Assembly: GCA_016934575.1 (NCBI GenBank)
Contig: JAFGSN010000136.1
Span: 1-61,855 of the forward strand
From: Vicinamibacteria bacterium
Lineage (GTDB): Bacteria > Acidobacteriota > Vicinamibacteria > Fen-336
DNA: 61,855 nucleotides
Direction of reading: 5' to 3'
This document shows, one piece after another, positions 54,687 to 61,855 of this stretch. Within the stretch, counting starts at the first letter, position 1. Each line of letters starts with the position of its first letter. The notes under the pieces were generated by a model. That model searched no databases. It was not told the origin of the DNA and saw only the letters and a list, made by a program, of their open reading frames with translations. Made by a program: the position numbers and the translations under genes.

Positions 54687-55024
54687 TCGTATCGGTAAGG
54701 AATTCCCTTGAGTGCGTGCCGTTCTTTCTCTTGGACGAATCCCTCACACGATGGCGTCTCTGTCTCGCGCTGGGTGGACTCTCAAATATCATAATATCAC
54801 GATTCCTTCTCAGGGCACACTCATGGCAAGATGACCGAGAAGTAACCATGGCATCGTGATCGTCGCCGTGACCGTGACCCGTTCCCGTCCTTTCCGCGGT
54901 TGTCGGTCGGACGTCGGGCGCATGCTGCCAGTTCGATATATCCTCTAAGAAAACGCGCCCCCCGACCGTTGTTATCGGTGACGGCACGCCACGACGGCGA
55001 CGGGACGAGGACTCACGAACGTCA
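54687..55024. other. Intergenic region with no supported gene
   Basis: About 340 bases between the TIM-barrel gene and the VWA fragment. It is AT-richer near 54780-54800 (ATCATAATATCACG), which could hold a -10 box for the minus-strand TIM-barrel gene. I see no start for the VWA gene, whose first part is missing, and no RNA gene. Confidence 0.35.
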
Positions 55025-55669
55025 TGGCTGCCGCTCGTCCAGGCCTCGATGCGCCTGCTCGTCAACGAGCTGCGTTCCCAGGATCGCGTCGCCGTCGTCG
55101 TTTACGCTGGCGCCGAAGGCCTGGCGCTGCCTTCGACGAGCGCCGGCGAGAAGGAACAAATCCTCAAAGTCATCGAGAGCCTTGGCGCGGGCGACGCGAC
55201 TCACGGCAGCGCGGGTCTCAAGCTTGCCTACGATATTGCCGAACAAGGCTTCATCAAGGACGACGTCAATCGCGTTATCCTCGCCACTGACGGGGACTTC
55301 AACGTGGGCGTCGCCAGTCGGGGCGACCTGATCCGCCTCATCGAGGACAAGGCAAAGACCGGAGTCTCCCTGACGGCGCTCGGCTTTGGCATGGGTAACA
55401 TCAAGGACTCGACGCTAGAAAAGCTGGCCGACCACGGCAACGGCAACTACGCGTACATAGACAGCCTGTGGGAGGCGCGCAAGGCGCTCGTCGAGCAGAT
55501 CGACGCCACGCTCGTGACGATCGCCAAGGACGTCAAGCTCCAGATCGAGCCGGGGCGCGGCATTCTCGATATGCCGCGCCCCTTTTGCTGGCGACCGCGA
55601 CGAAAGTCGACGTTGATCCGTCAAATACGCCAGTTTGACCAGGAACCACCGGCAAGAAATGCGGTCTAA
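55025..55669 (+). pseudogene. Truncated YfbK-like von Willebrand factor A protein
   Basis: The frame starts inside a VWA domain. WLPLVQASMRLLVNELRSQD matches the helix that follows the metal-binding DxSxS motif, which is itself missing, as are the signal peptide and N-terminal domain. The rest of the domain is intact (VILATDGDFNVGVASRGDL, LTALGFGMGNIKDSTLEKLA, NGNYAYIDSLWEAR). After DVKLQIE similarity stops, exactly where a terminator hairpin begins, and the frame runs on for about 40 unrelated residues. The gene is therefore cut at both ends and, without the MIDAS motif, cannot bind metal normally. A short ATG-started product from 55049 is possible but likely inactive. Confidence 0.75.
55552..55586 (+). 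terminator. Strong rho-independent terminator inside the VWA remnant
   Basis: A perfect 12-base-pair stem: GGGGCGCGGCAT (55552-55563) and ATGCCGCGCCCC (55571-55582), with a seven-base loop TCTCGAT and then TTTT. It begins at the point where the VWA reading frame loses similarity, so it probably was the terminator of a longer gene and was brought next to the truncated part by a deletion. It insulates the alpha-2-macroglobulin gene downstream. Confidence 0.8.
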
Positions 55670-55741
55670 TATGACGAGATGCCGTAATATGGATCGATAT
55701 CAAGGTTCGAATGGTCTTCCATGCATCAGCAGGAGGGGCTC

Positions 55742-58700
55742 GTGAAGCGCAAGTTGGTCGTGTCAGCAGTCGCTGTCGTCTCCGTGGTGGGATTGGCGTT
55801 TGCCGTTGCTCCGCGCGGATCGCGTGGTAAGCCCGGCGTGCGCGGAGCCAGGGATAAATCGATACAAGGCAAAGAAGAGCAGACAGGGCTTGCTTTCCGC
55901 CTGAGCGAGGGCGCCGAGGAGCAACCGCCCTACGCCCGCCCTCCGGTAGTGAAAGGCGAGCCGCTTTCCGCCGCCGAAACCGAGGCGCTGCTCGCGCGCT
56001 TGCCGGCCCTGAAAACGGACGAGAAGGATCGGGCGGAATTCGCTCTCCGCGAGTCCTCGCTTCCGGCGCCGCGCACGGGCGCGACTGTTCAATCGCCCTT
56101 CCCTCCCCCCGACAGCGCCGAGGCTCCGGACAAGACGCCAGCGGGGCCGCTCGATGTGCTGCGTCGTCTTCCCGAAGGCGACGTTCCTCTTGCGCCGCAC
56201 CTGTCCGTAACGTTTTCGCAGCCCATGGTCGCCGTGACGTCGCATGCCGAGTTGGCCCGTGAGGAAGTTCCAGTGCGCCTGACGCCGCAGCCTGAGGGCG
56301 AATGGCGCTGGGTGGGCTCCAAAACACTCGTGTTTCAGCCCAGCCCGCGCCTGGCGATGGCGACCGACTACACGGTCGAGATTCCGGCCGGGACGCGTTC
56401 AGCGACGGGCGGCGCGCTCGCCAAGGCCGTGCGCTGGACGTTCTCAACTCCGCCTCCGACGCTCGATGCCAAATACCCCTGGAACCAACCGGCGCGTCAT
56501 CAGCCGGTGCTCTTCGCGTCCTTTGATCAAAGGATCGATCCCAAGGCGGTCGCGGCGACGATTCAGCTCATTGCGAACGGAAAAAAGTTTGGCGCACGCC
56601 TCGCCACTGACGAGGAGATCCAGGGCGACGCCGACGTTCAACGTCTGACGTCCGGCGCCGAGCAGGGCCGATGGCTTGCTTTCAAACCCGAGAGGCCGTT
56701 GCCGCCGGATTCGAACGTGCGCGTCATCATCGGTCCCGGCACGTCCTCGGACGAGGGGCCGCGGCGAACGGCCAAGGCGCAAGAGTGGGGCTTTCGAACC
56801 TACGGGCCGCTCAAAGTCGTCAATCACCGCTGCGGCTGGCGCAAGAAGGACTGCCGGCCGCTTGTACCATGGCAGATCGAGTTCTCTAATCCGCTCGATG
56901 CGCGGGGCTTCCAGAAAAGCATGATCAGCGTGACGCCCGATCTTCCGGACTTCGTCGCCGAGGTTTTCGGCAACACACTGAACGTCCGTGGACGATCGAA
57001 GGGGCGCACGACGTACACCGTAACGCTCGATGCGACGATCACGGACGTTTTCGAACAGACACTCGGTCGCGATGAGACCGTCAGCTTCGTCGTCGGGCCG
57101 GCCGAACCCGCGCTCATCGGGCCAGGACGAGACTTCATTGTTCTCGATCCAGCCGCGCCGCCGCGCTTCTCGGTCTTCACGATCAACCAACCCTGGGTCC
57201 GGGCGCGTGCGTACGCGGTGACGCCCGAGGACTGGGGCAAGTGCCGTGAGTTCATGCAGGCATTTCACCGGAACATCGAATCGGCCAAGCCGCCCGGTCG
57301 TCTCGTTATCGACGAGCGCGTGCGCGTGCGCGGCGCCGACGACGAGCTGACCGAAACGCCGATCGATCTCACGAGTGCGTTCGAACAGGGATCGGGGAAC
57401 GTTCTTCTGGTCGTCGCGCCCGCCGTACAGCCCAAGGAGGAGTGGCGCCGCCTCAGGATCGCGGCATGGATCCAGGCCACGACGATCGGTCTCGACGTCT
57501 TTGCCGATCAAGACGACCTCATCGTCTGGGCGACGTCGCTTCAGGACGGACGGCCGCTTGAAGGCGTCGAGATCGATCTGCTTCCGTCAGGTTCAGGGTC
57601 ACGGACGAAGAGCGACGGCATGCTTGCGGTTCCCATTCCCGACAAGACCGTCGAAGCCGTCGTGGCTCGTCGCGGGGAAGAGCGGGCGTTCCTGCCACAA
57701 CACGCCTCTCTCTGGGGCGGCGGCGGCTGGCGCCGACAAAGCATGATCGACACACTGCGCTGGTACGTCTTCGACGACCGAAAAATGTACCGTCCCGGCG
57801 AAGAGGTGAGGATCAAGGGCTGGCTCCGCATCATCGGAATGAGCCCGAAGGGCGACGTCGAAGCGCTGACTGGGATCGCGGGCAAGGTCGCGTATCAGCT
57901 TCACGACTCGCGCGGGAACGAAGTCCTGAAAGGCGACGCGGACGTCACAGGTTTCGGAGCGTTCACGCTTTCCTTCAAGCTTCCGCAGACGATGAACCTC
58001 GGTCATGCGCGCGTTGTCTTAAACGCCGCCGTGCCCGTGGCCGGCGGCCTGCGACACACGCACACGTTCGAGGTCCAGGAGTTCAGAAGGCCCGAATACG
58101 AGGTGAAGGCGAACGCCAGCGAAGGGCCGCACATGATCGGCGGCCACGCGATCGCGACCGTGAGCGCCGACTATTACGCGGGCGGGGCTCTGCCAAACGC
58201 CGAGGTGACGTGGCGCGTTGAGGCCCGGCCTGGGTCGTATACGCCGCCCAACCGGAGCGATTTCACTTTCGGCGCCTGGACGCCATGGTGGGAGTCGCAT
58301 GAGGAATCCGGCGACGTGCGCGTCGAAAACTTCAGCGCGCGCACCGACTCCTCCGGCAAACACCATCTCCGCATCGATTTCGACGGGGTTCGGCCGCCGC
58401 GTCCCAGCCACGTGAAAGCCGAGGCCACGGTCATGGACGTCAATCGCCAGGCATGGACCGCGAACGCCGCGATGCTCGTCCATCCATCCGGACTCTGCAT
58501 CGGCCTGCGCAGTGAGCGGCTCTTCGTCGAGCGCGGCCAGCCGCTCAGGATCGAGGCGATCGTCACCGATCTCGACGGAGTCGCGGCGCCTGGGCGCGAG
58601 ATCGCGCTCACCGCCGAGCGCCTGCGCGGCGTCTGGAGCCTGGAAGGCTGGAAAGAGGAGATCGCCGACACTCAAGAACAGACCCTGACGTCGGGCAAGG

Positions 58701-61700
58701 ATCCGGTCCGTTGCGAGTTCAGTGCAAAGGAGGGCGGCGTCTATCGCGTCACGGCCACGGTGCGGGACGACGAGGGCCGTCCGAACGAAAGCCGGCTCCG
58801 CCTGTGGGTCGCGGGCGAGAGGCAGACGCCGCGTCGCGACGTCGAGCGCGAGAAGGTGACTTTGGTGCCGGACAAGAAGGAGTACAAGTCGGGCGAGACG
58901 GCCGAAGTGCTCGTCATCGCGCCTTTCTCGCCGGCCGAGGCGCTCATGACGCTCGCTCGTTCGGGCATCCTGCGCACGGAACGCTTCACGATCAAGGAAG
59001 GAACACACACGCTGAAGATTCGCGTCGAGGAGAGCTTCACCCCAAACGTCTGGTTGCAGGTCGATCTTGTCGGCGCTGCGCCGCGCACGGACGATGCGGG
59101 CGAGATCGACTCCAGGCTTGCGAAGCGGCCGGCCTTTGCCGGCGGATCGATCCGCATCGACGTCCCGCCGTATGAAAGGAAGCTGGCGCTCGATGTTCAA
59201 CCGCGCGATAAAGCGCTCGATCCGGGCGGCGAGACCACGATCGATGTGAGCGTGCGCGACGCCGCCGGCAATCCCATGGCCGGAGGTGAAGCAGTGATCG
59301 TCGTTGTCGACGAGTCCGTGCTCGCGCTCACGGGTTATCGATTGCCGGACCCGATCGACGTGTTCTATGCGCGCAGGTCGCAAGACGTTCATGCGCGTTA
59401 CTTGCGGGAGCATGTGCGCCTTGCGCAACCGGACTTGACTGCCGCAACCACGGTGAATGGAATGCTTTCGGAGTCGGAGTCAGAGTCGTCGGATTTCGCT
59501 ATGAGCTTCGGGCGGCCCGGCATGGCGGCCGCCGCGCCGGCTCCGGCGGTCATGTCACGGCAAATGCTCAAGGGCAAAATAGACAAAATAGAAGAGAAGC
59601 GAATGAACGGACCCAAAGCGGCGCCTGAATCAATTCGCATGCGCACCGACATGCGCGCTCTGGCGCTCTTCGCCGCAAGCGTCGTCACGAACGCCAATGG
59701 AAAGGCGTCCGTTCCCCTCAAGCTCCCTGACAGCCTGACACGTTATCGCATCATGGTCGTGGCCACGGACGGCGTCAAGCGCTTCGGCCAGGGCGAAGCC
59801 ACGATCACGGCGCGGCTGCCGCTCATGACGCGTCCCTCGCCGCCGCGCTTCCTGAACTTCGGCGATACGGCCGAGGTGCCGATCGTTCTCCAGAATCAAA
59901 CCAATGAGCGGATGGACGCGCGCGTGGCGATGCGCGCGGCGAACGCGACGCTCACCGGAGCGAAGGGCTATCGCGTGATTGTTCCGGCAAACGATCGCGT
60001 CGAAGTGCGCTTCCCCGTGACGACCGTGAGCGCCGGGAAGGCCCGGTTCCAGGTCGCGGCGTCCGTTGGTCGCTTCGCCGACGCGGCCTCGTTCGAGCTG
60101 CCCGTGTGGACGCCGGCCACGACCGAGGCGTTTGCGACTTACGGCCAGATCGACAAGGGCGCGATTGTGCAGCCCGTCAAAGCGCCGAGCGGCGTGGCGC
60201 GCCAGTTCGGCGGGCTCGAAATCACGACCTCATCGACCGCGCTGCAGGCCCTCACCGACACCGTGATTTACCTGACGAGCTATCCGTTCGAGTGCACGGA
60301 GCAGATGGCCTCGCGCATTCTGGGCATCGCCGTGTTACGTGACGTTCTCACGGCATTCAAGGCCGAAGGTTTGCCTTCGCCCGAAGCGCTCATCGATTCG
60401 GTCAAGCGCGACGTCACTCTGCTGTCACAGCTCCAAAACGACGACGGCGGCTTCGCCTTCTGGCGTCGCGGCGACTGCTCGTGGCCGTACATCAGCATCC
60501 ATGTCGCCAACGCCTTTGCGCGCGCAAAGGAGAAAGGCTTCGACGTTCCGCAGAAGGCCATGGATCGTTCGCGCGATCATCTGCGTGAGATCGAGCGGCA
60601 CATCCCTTCATGGTATAGCACCGAAGCCCGGCGCATGCTCATTGCGTATGCGCTGAACGTGCGTCAGAGGATGGGCGATCGCGACGTCGATCGCGCGCGC
60701 CGGCTGTTCCACGAGGCCGGAATCGACGGATTGACCTTCGAGGCGCTGGGTTTCGTCCTGCCCGTGCTTTCGGGAGATTCGCGATCGACCGCCGAGGTCG
60801 CGGCGATCCGCAAGCATCTCGCCAATCGCGTCACTGAGACGGCCGGCGCGGCGCATTTCGTCGTGGCGTACGGAGACAGCGCCTATCTGCTGCTGCACTC
60901 CGACCGTCGCGCGGACGCGATCCTGCTCGAGGCCCTGATCGCGGACCAGCCGCAAAACGATCTCATCCCGAAGATCGTCGAGGGTTTACTCGCGCACCGC
61001 AAGGCCGGACGCTGGCTCAACACCCAGGAGAACGTCTTCGTCTTGCTGGCGCTGGATCGATACTTCAACACGTACGAAAAGGTCACGCCCGACTTCGTCG
61101 CGCGCATGTGGCTTGGAAAACAGTACGCGGGCGAGCACGCTTTTCACGGGCGCACAACCGATCGCAAGCACGTCGCCATTCCGATGTCGCTTCTGGCCGA
61201 GAATCCGGGAACCCAGGACTTGATTCTAGCGAAAGACGGACCTGGGCGCCTCTACTATCGTATCGGCATGCGCTATGCGCCGGAGAGTCTCTCGCTCGAT
61301 CCAATGGACCGCGGTTTCGTCGTCGAGCGACGCTATCAGGCGGTCGACGACAAGACCGACGTGACCCGCGACGAAGACGGCACGTGGCGCGTCAAGGCCG
61401 GCGCGCGCGTGCGCGTCCAGCTCACGATGGTCTCGCCGGCGCGACGCTATCACGTCGCGCTCGTGGATCCGCTCCCTGCCGGGCTCGAGGCGCTCAACCC
61501 CGAGCTGAAGACGACGGGCACGATTCCTCAGGGAGAGAACGAAACCGTCGCCGTGATGGGCGCGCCCGGCCTGGGCGGTCCGGGTCTGCGCGGCTCGTGG
61601 TGGTGGTGGCGCCGTACGTGGTGGGAGCACCAGAACATGCGCGACGAGCGCGCCGAGGCTTTCGCCTCGCTCCTGTGGGAAGGCGTGTGGAACTACAGCT

Positions 61701-61816
61701 ACGTGGCGCGCGCCACGACGCCGGGCCGCTTCGTCGTACCGCCGCCCAAGGCCGAGGAGATGTACCACCCGGAGACCTTCGGCCGCGGAGGAACGGACCG
61801 CGTCGTCGTGGAGTGA
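55742..61816 (+). CDS. Bacterial alpha-2-macroglobulin (YfaS-like large form)
   Basis: A 2,024-residue envelope protease trap. An N-terminal hydrophobic segment (VVSAVAVVSVVGLAFAVAP) is a signal peptide or anchor; no lipobox Cys is present, unlike lipoprotein-type YfaS. A series of macroglobulin domains (about 100-1150) is followed by a Ser/Ala/Met-rich bait-like segment (SESESESSDFAMSFGRP, about 1245-1305). The thioester site C1518-TEQ is intact in YPFECTEQMASRILG, then an alpha-helical thioester domain and a C-terminal receptor-like domain. GTG 55742 follows AGGAGG by five bases. No penicillin-binding protein 1C gene is beside it in the window, though that pairing is common. Confidence 0.95.
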   Translation: MKRKLVVSAVAVVSVVGLAFAVAPRGSRGKPGVRGARDKSIQGKEEQTGLAFRLSEGAEEQPPYARPPVVKGEPLSAAETEALLARLPALKTDEKDRAEFALRESSLPAPRTGATVQSPFPPPDSAEAPDKTPAGPLDVLRRLPEGDVPLAPHLSVTFSQPMVAVTSHAELAREEVPVRLTPQPEGEWRWVGSKTLVFQPSPRLAMATDYTVEIPAGTRSATGGALAKAVRWTFSTPPPTLDAKYPWNQPARHQPVLFASFDQRIDPKAVAATIQLIANGKKFGARLATDEEIQGDADVQRLTSGAEQGRWLAFKPERPLPPDSNVRVIIGPGTSSDEGPRRTAKAQEWGFRTYGPLKVVNHRCGWRKKDCRPLVPWQIEFSNPLDARGFQKSMISVTPDLPDFVAEVFGNTLNVRGRSKGRTTYTVTLDATITDVFEQTLGRDETVSFVVGPAEPALIGPGRDFIVLDPAAPPRFSVFTINQPWVRARAYAVTPEDWGKCREFMQAFHRNIESAKPPGRLVIDERVRVRGADDELTETPIDLTSAFEQGSGNVLLVVAPAVQPKEEWRRLRIAAWIQATTIGLDVFADQDDLIVWATSLQDGRPLEGVEIDLLPSGSGSRTKSDGMLAVPIPDKTVEAVVARRGEERAFLPQHASLWGGGGWRRQSMIDTLRWYVFDDRKMYRPGEEVRIKGWLRIIGMSPKGDVEALTGIAGKVAYQLHDSRGNEVLKGDADVTGFGAFTLSFKLPQTMNLGHARVVLNAAVPVAGGLRHTHTFEVQEFRRPEYEVKANASEGPHMIGGHAIATVSADYYAGGALPNAEVTWRVEARPGSYTPPNRSDFTFGAWTPWWESHEESGDVRVENFSARTDSSGKHHLRIDFDGVRPPRPSHVKAEATVMDVNRQAWTANAAMLVHPSGLCIGLRSERLFVERGQPLRIEAIVTDLDGVAAPGREIALTAERLRGVWSLEGWKEEIADTQEQTLTSGKDPVRCEFSAKEGGVYRVTATVRDDEGRPNESRLRLWVAGERQTPRRDVEREKVTLVPDKKEYKSGETAEVLVIAPFSPAEALMTLARSGILRTERFTIKEGTHTLKIRVEESFTPNVWLQVDLVGAAPRTDDAGEIDSRLAKRPAFAGGSIRIDVPPYERKLALDVQPRDKALDPGGETTIDVSVRDAAGNPMAGGEAVIVVVDESVLALTGYRLPDPIDVFYARRSQDVHARYLREHVRLAQPDLTAATTVNGMLSESESESSDFAMSFGRPGMAAAAPAPAVMSRQMLKGKIDKIEEKRMNGPKAAPESIRMRTDMRALALFAASVVTNANGKASVPLKLPDSLTRYRIMVVATDGVKRFGQGEATITARLPLMTRPSPPRFLNFGDTAEVPIVLQNQTNERMDARVAMRAANATLTGAKGYRVIVPANDRVEVRFPVTTVSAGKARFQVAASVGRFADAASFELPVWTPATTEAFATYGQIDKGAIVQPVKAPSGVARQFGGLEITTSSTALQALTDTVIYLTSYPFECTEQMASRILGIAVLRDVLTAFKAEGLPSPEALIDSVKRDVTLLSQLQNDDGGFAFWRRGDCSWPYISIHVANAFARAKEKGFDVPQKAMDRSRDHLREIERHIPSWYSTEARRMLIAYALNVRQRMGDRDVDRARRLFHEAGIDGLTFEALGFVLPVLSGDSRSTAEVAAIRKHLANRVTETAGAAHFVVAYGDSAYLLLHSDRRADAILLEALIADQPQNDLIPKIVEGLLAHRKAGRWLNTQENVFVLLALDRYFNTYEKVTPDFVARMWLGKQYAGEHAFHGRTTDRKHVAIPMSLLAENPGTQDLILAKDGPGRLYYRIGMRYAPESLSLDPMDRGFVVERRYQAVDDKTDVTRDEDGTWRVKAGARVRVQLTMVSPARRYHVALVDPLPAGLEALNPELKTTGTIPQGENETVAVMGAPGLGGPGLRGSWWWWRRTWWEHQNMRDERAEAFASLLWEGVWNYSYVARATTPGRFVVPPPKAEEMYHPETFGRGGTDRVVVE

Positions 61817-61855
61817 CGTAGGTCTTGATCTCTTGGATGACACGCAGCTTGTGGA

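Noticed and set aside
58019-59428. Minus-strand frame of 469 codons inside the alpha-2-macroglobulin gene
   Set aside because: Arg/Asp/His-rich shadow with no ribosome site or motif.

Overview
The window is a high-GC, gene-dense bacterial chromosome segment. The organism is a diderm (Gram-negative type): it carries an RND/TolC efflux trio, Mla-type lipid transport genes, a porin, other predicted outer-membrane barrels and lipoproteins. Shine-Dalgarno sites are mostly clear, and many genes are coupled by 4-base ATGA, GTGA or TTGA overlaps. The ketol-acid reductoisomerase and the FabH-like synthase look like forms I associate with Bacteroidetes, but other genes do not point to one phylum, so I do not assign a lineage. 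I saw no tRNA, rRNA, CRISPR array, insertion sequence or replication origin.

Layout. 1-3.5 kb: a cut-off Cys-rich protein, a small membrane protein, a secreted Sel1-repeat protein, a parvulin-tail remnant and a hypothetical gene. 3.5-17.5 kb, all on the minus strand: a PAS histidine kinase, an NtrC-type sigma-54 activator and a receiver protein. Next, behind a sigma-54-like promoter, comes an operon of CheY-like receiver, GAF protein, porin, small PstS-like binding protein, chemoreceptor, CheA, double-domain CheW, CheR and CheB. 17.7-19.3 kb: ilvC and a small membrane protein. 19.3-25.6 kb: a minus-strand efflux operon (small hypothetical, TolC-like, MFP, RND). 25.7-30.0 kb: a lone GspE/PilB ATPase followed by mlaE-mlaF-mlaD.

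30.2-34.4 kb, minus strand: a serine-palmitoyltransferase-like enzyme, an acetoacetate-decarboxylase-like protein, a CDP-alcohol phosphatidyltransferase and homoserine dehydrogenase. 34.5-38.7 kb: a phosphoribosyltransferase, then an EndoQ-like nuclease fused to a UvrD-type helicase, abutted upstream by a hypothetical gene. 38.9-43.8 kb, plus strand: a membrane protein, glycogen phosphorylase and a large membrane glycosyltransferase. 43.8-47.1 kb: a thioredoxin-like lipoprotein paired with a TPR/barrel protein, a tiny coiled-coil protein and a barrel protein. 47.1-51.3 kb, minus strand: an apparent compatible-solute operon (GpgS-like synthase, GpgP-like phosphatase, a second glycosyltransferase, an MscS-like membrane protein, a small protein, and the barrel protein). 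51.4-54.7 kb: a FabH-like synthase and an FMN TIM-barrel (nitronate-monooxygenase/PfaD-like) protein. 55.0-61.8 kb: a truncated VWA gene ending in a strong terminator, then a 2,024-residue alpha-2-macroglobulin.

The kinase and activator probably control the chemotaxis operon through the -24/-12 promoter between them; the operon's own porin and binding protein suggest a self-contained module that senses one ligand. The envelope genes (efflux, Mla, unusual lipid synthesis, alpha-2-macroglobulin) and the osmolyte operon suggest a cell investing in envelope integrity and osmotic stress. These links are inferred from gene order and family.
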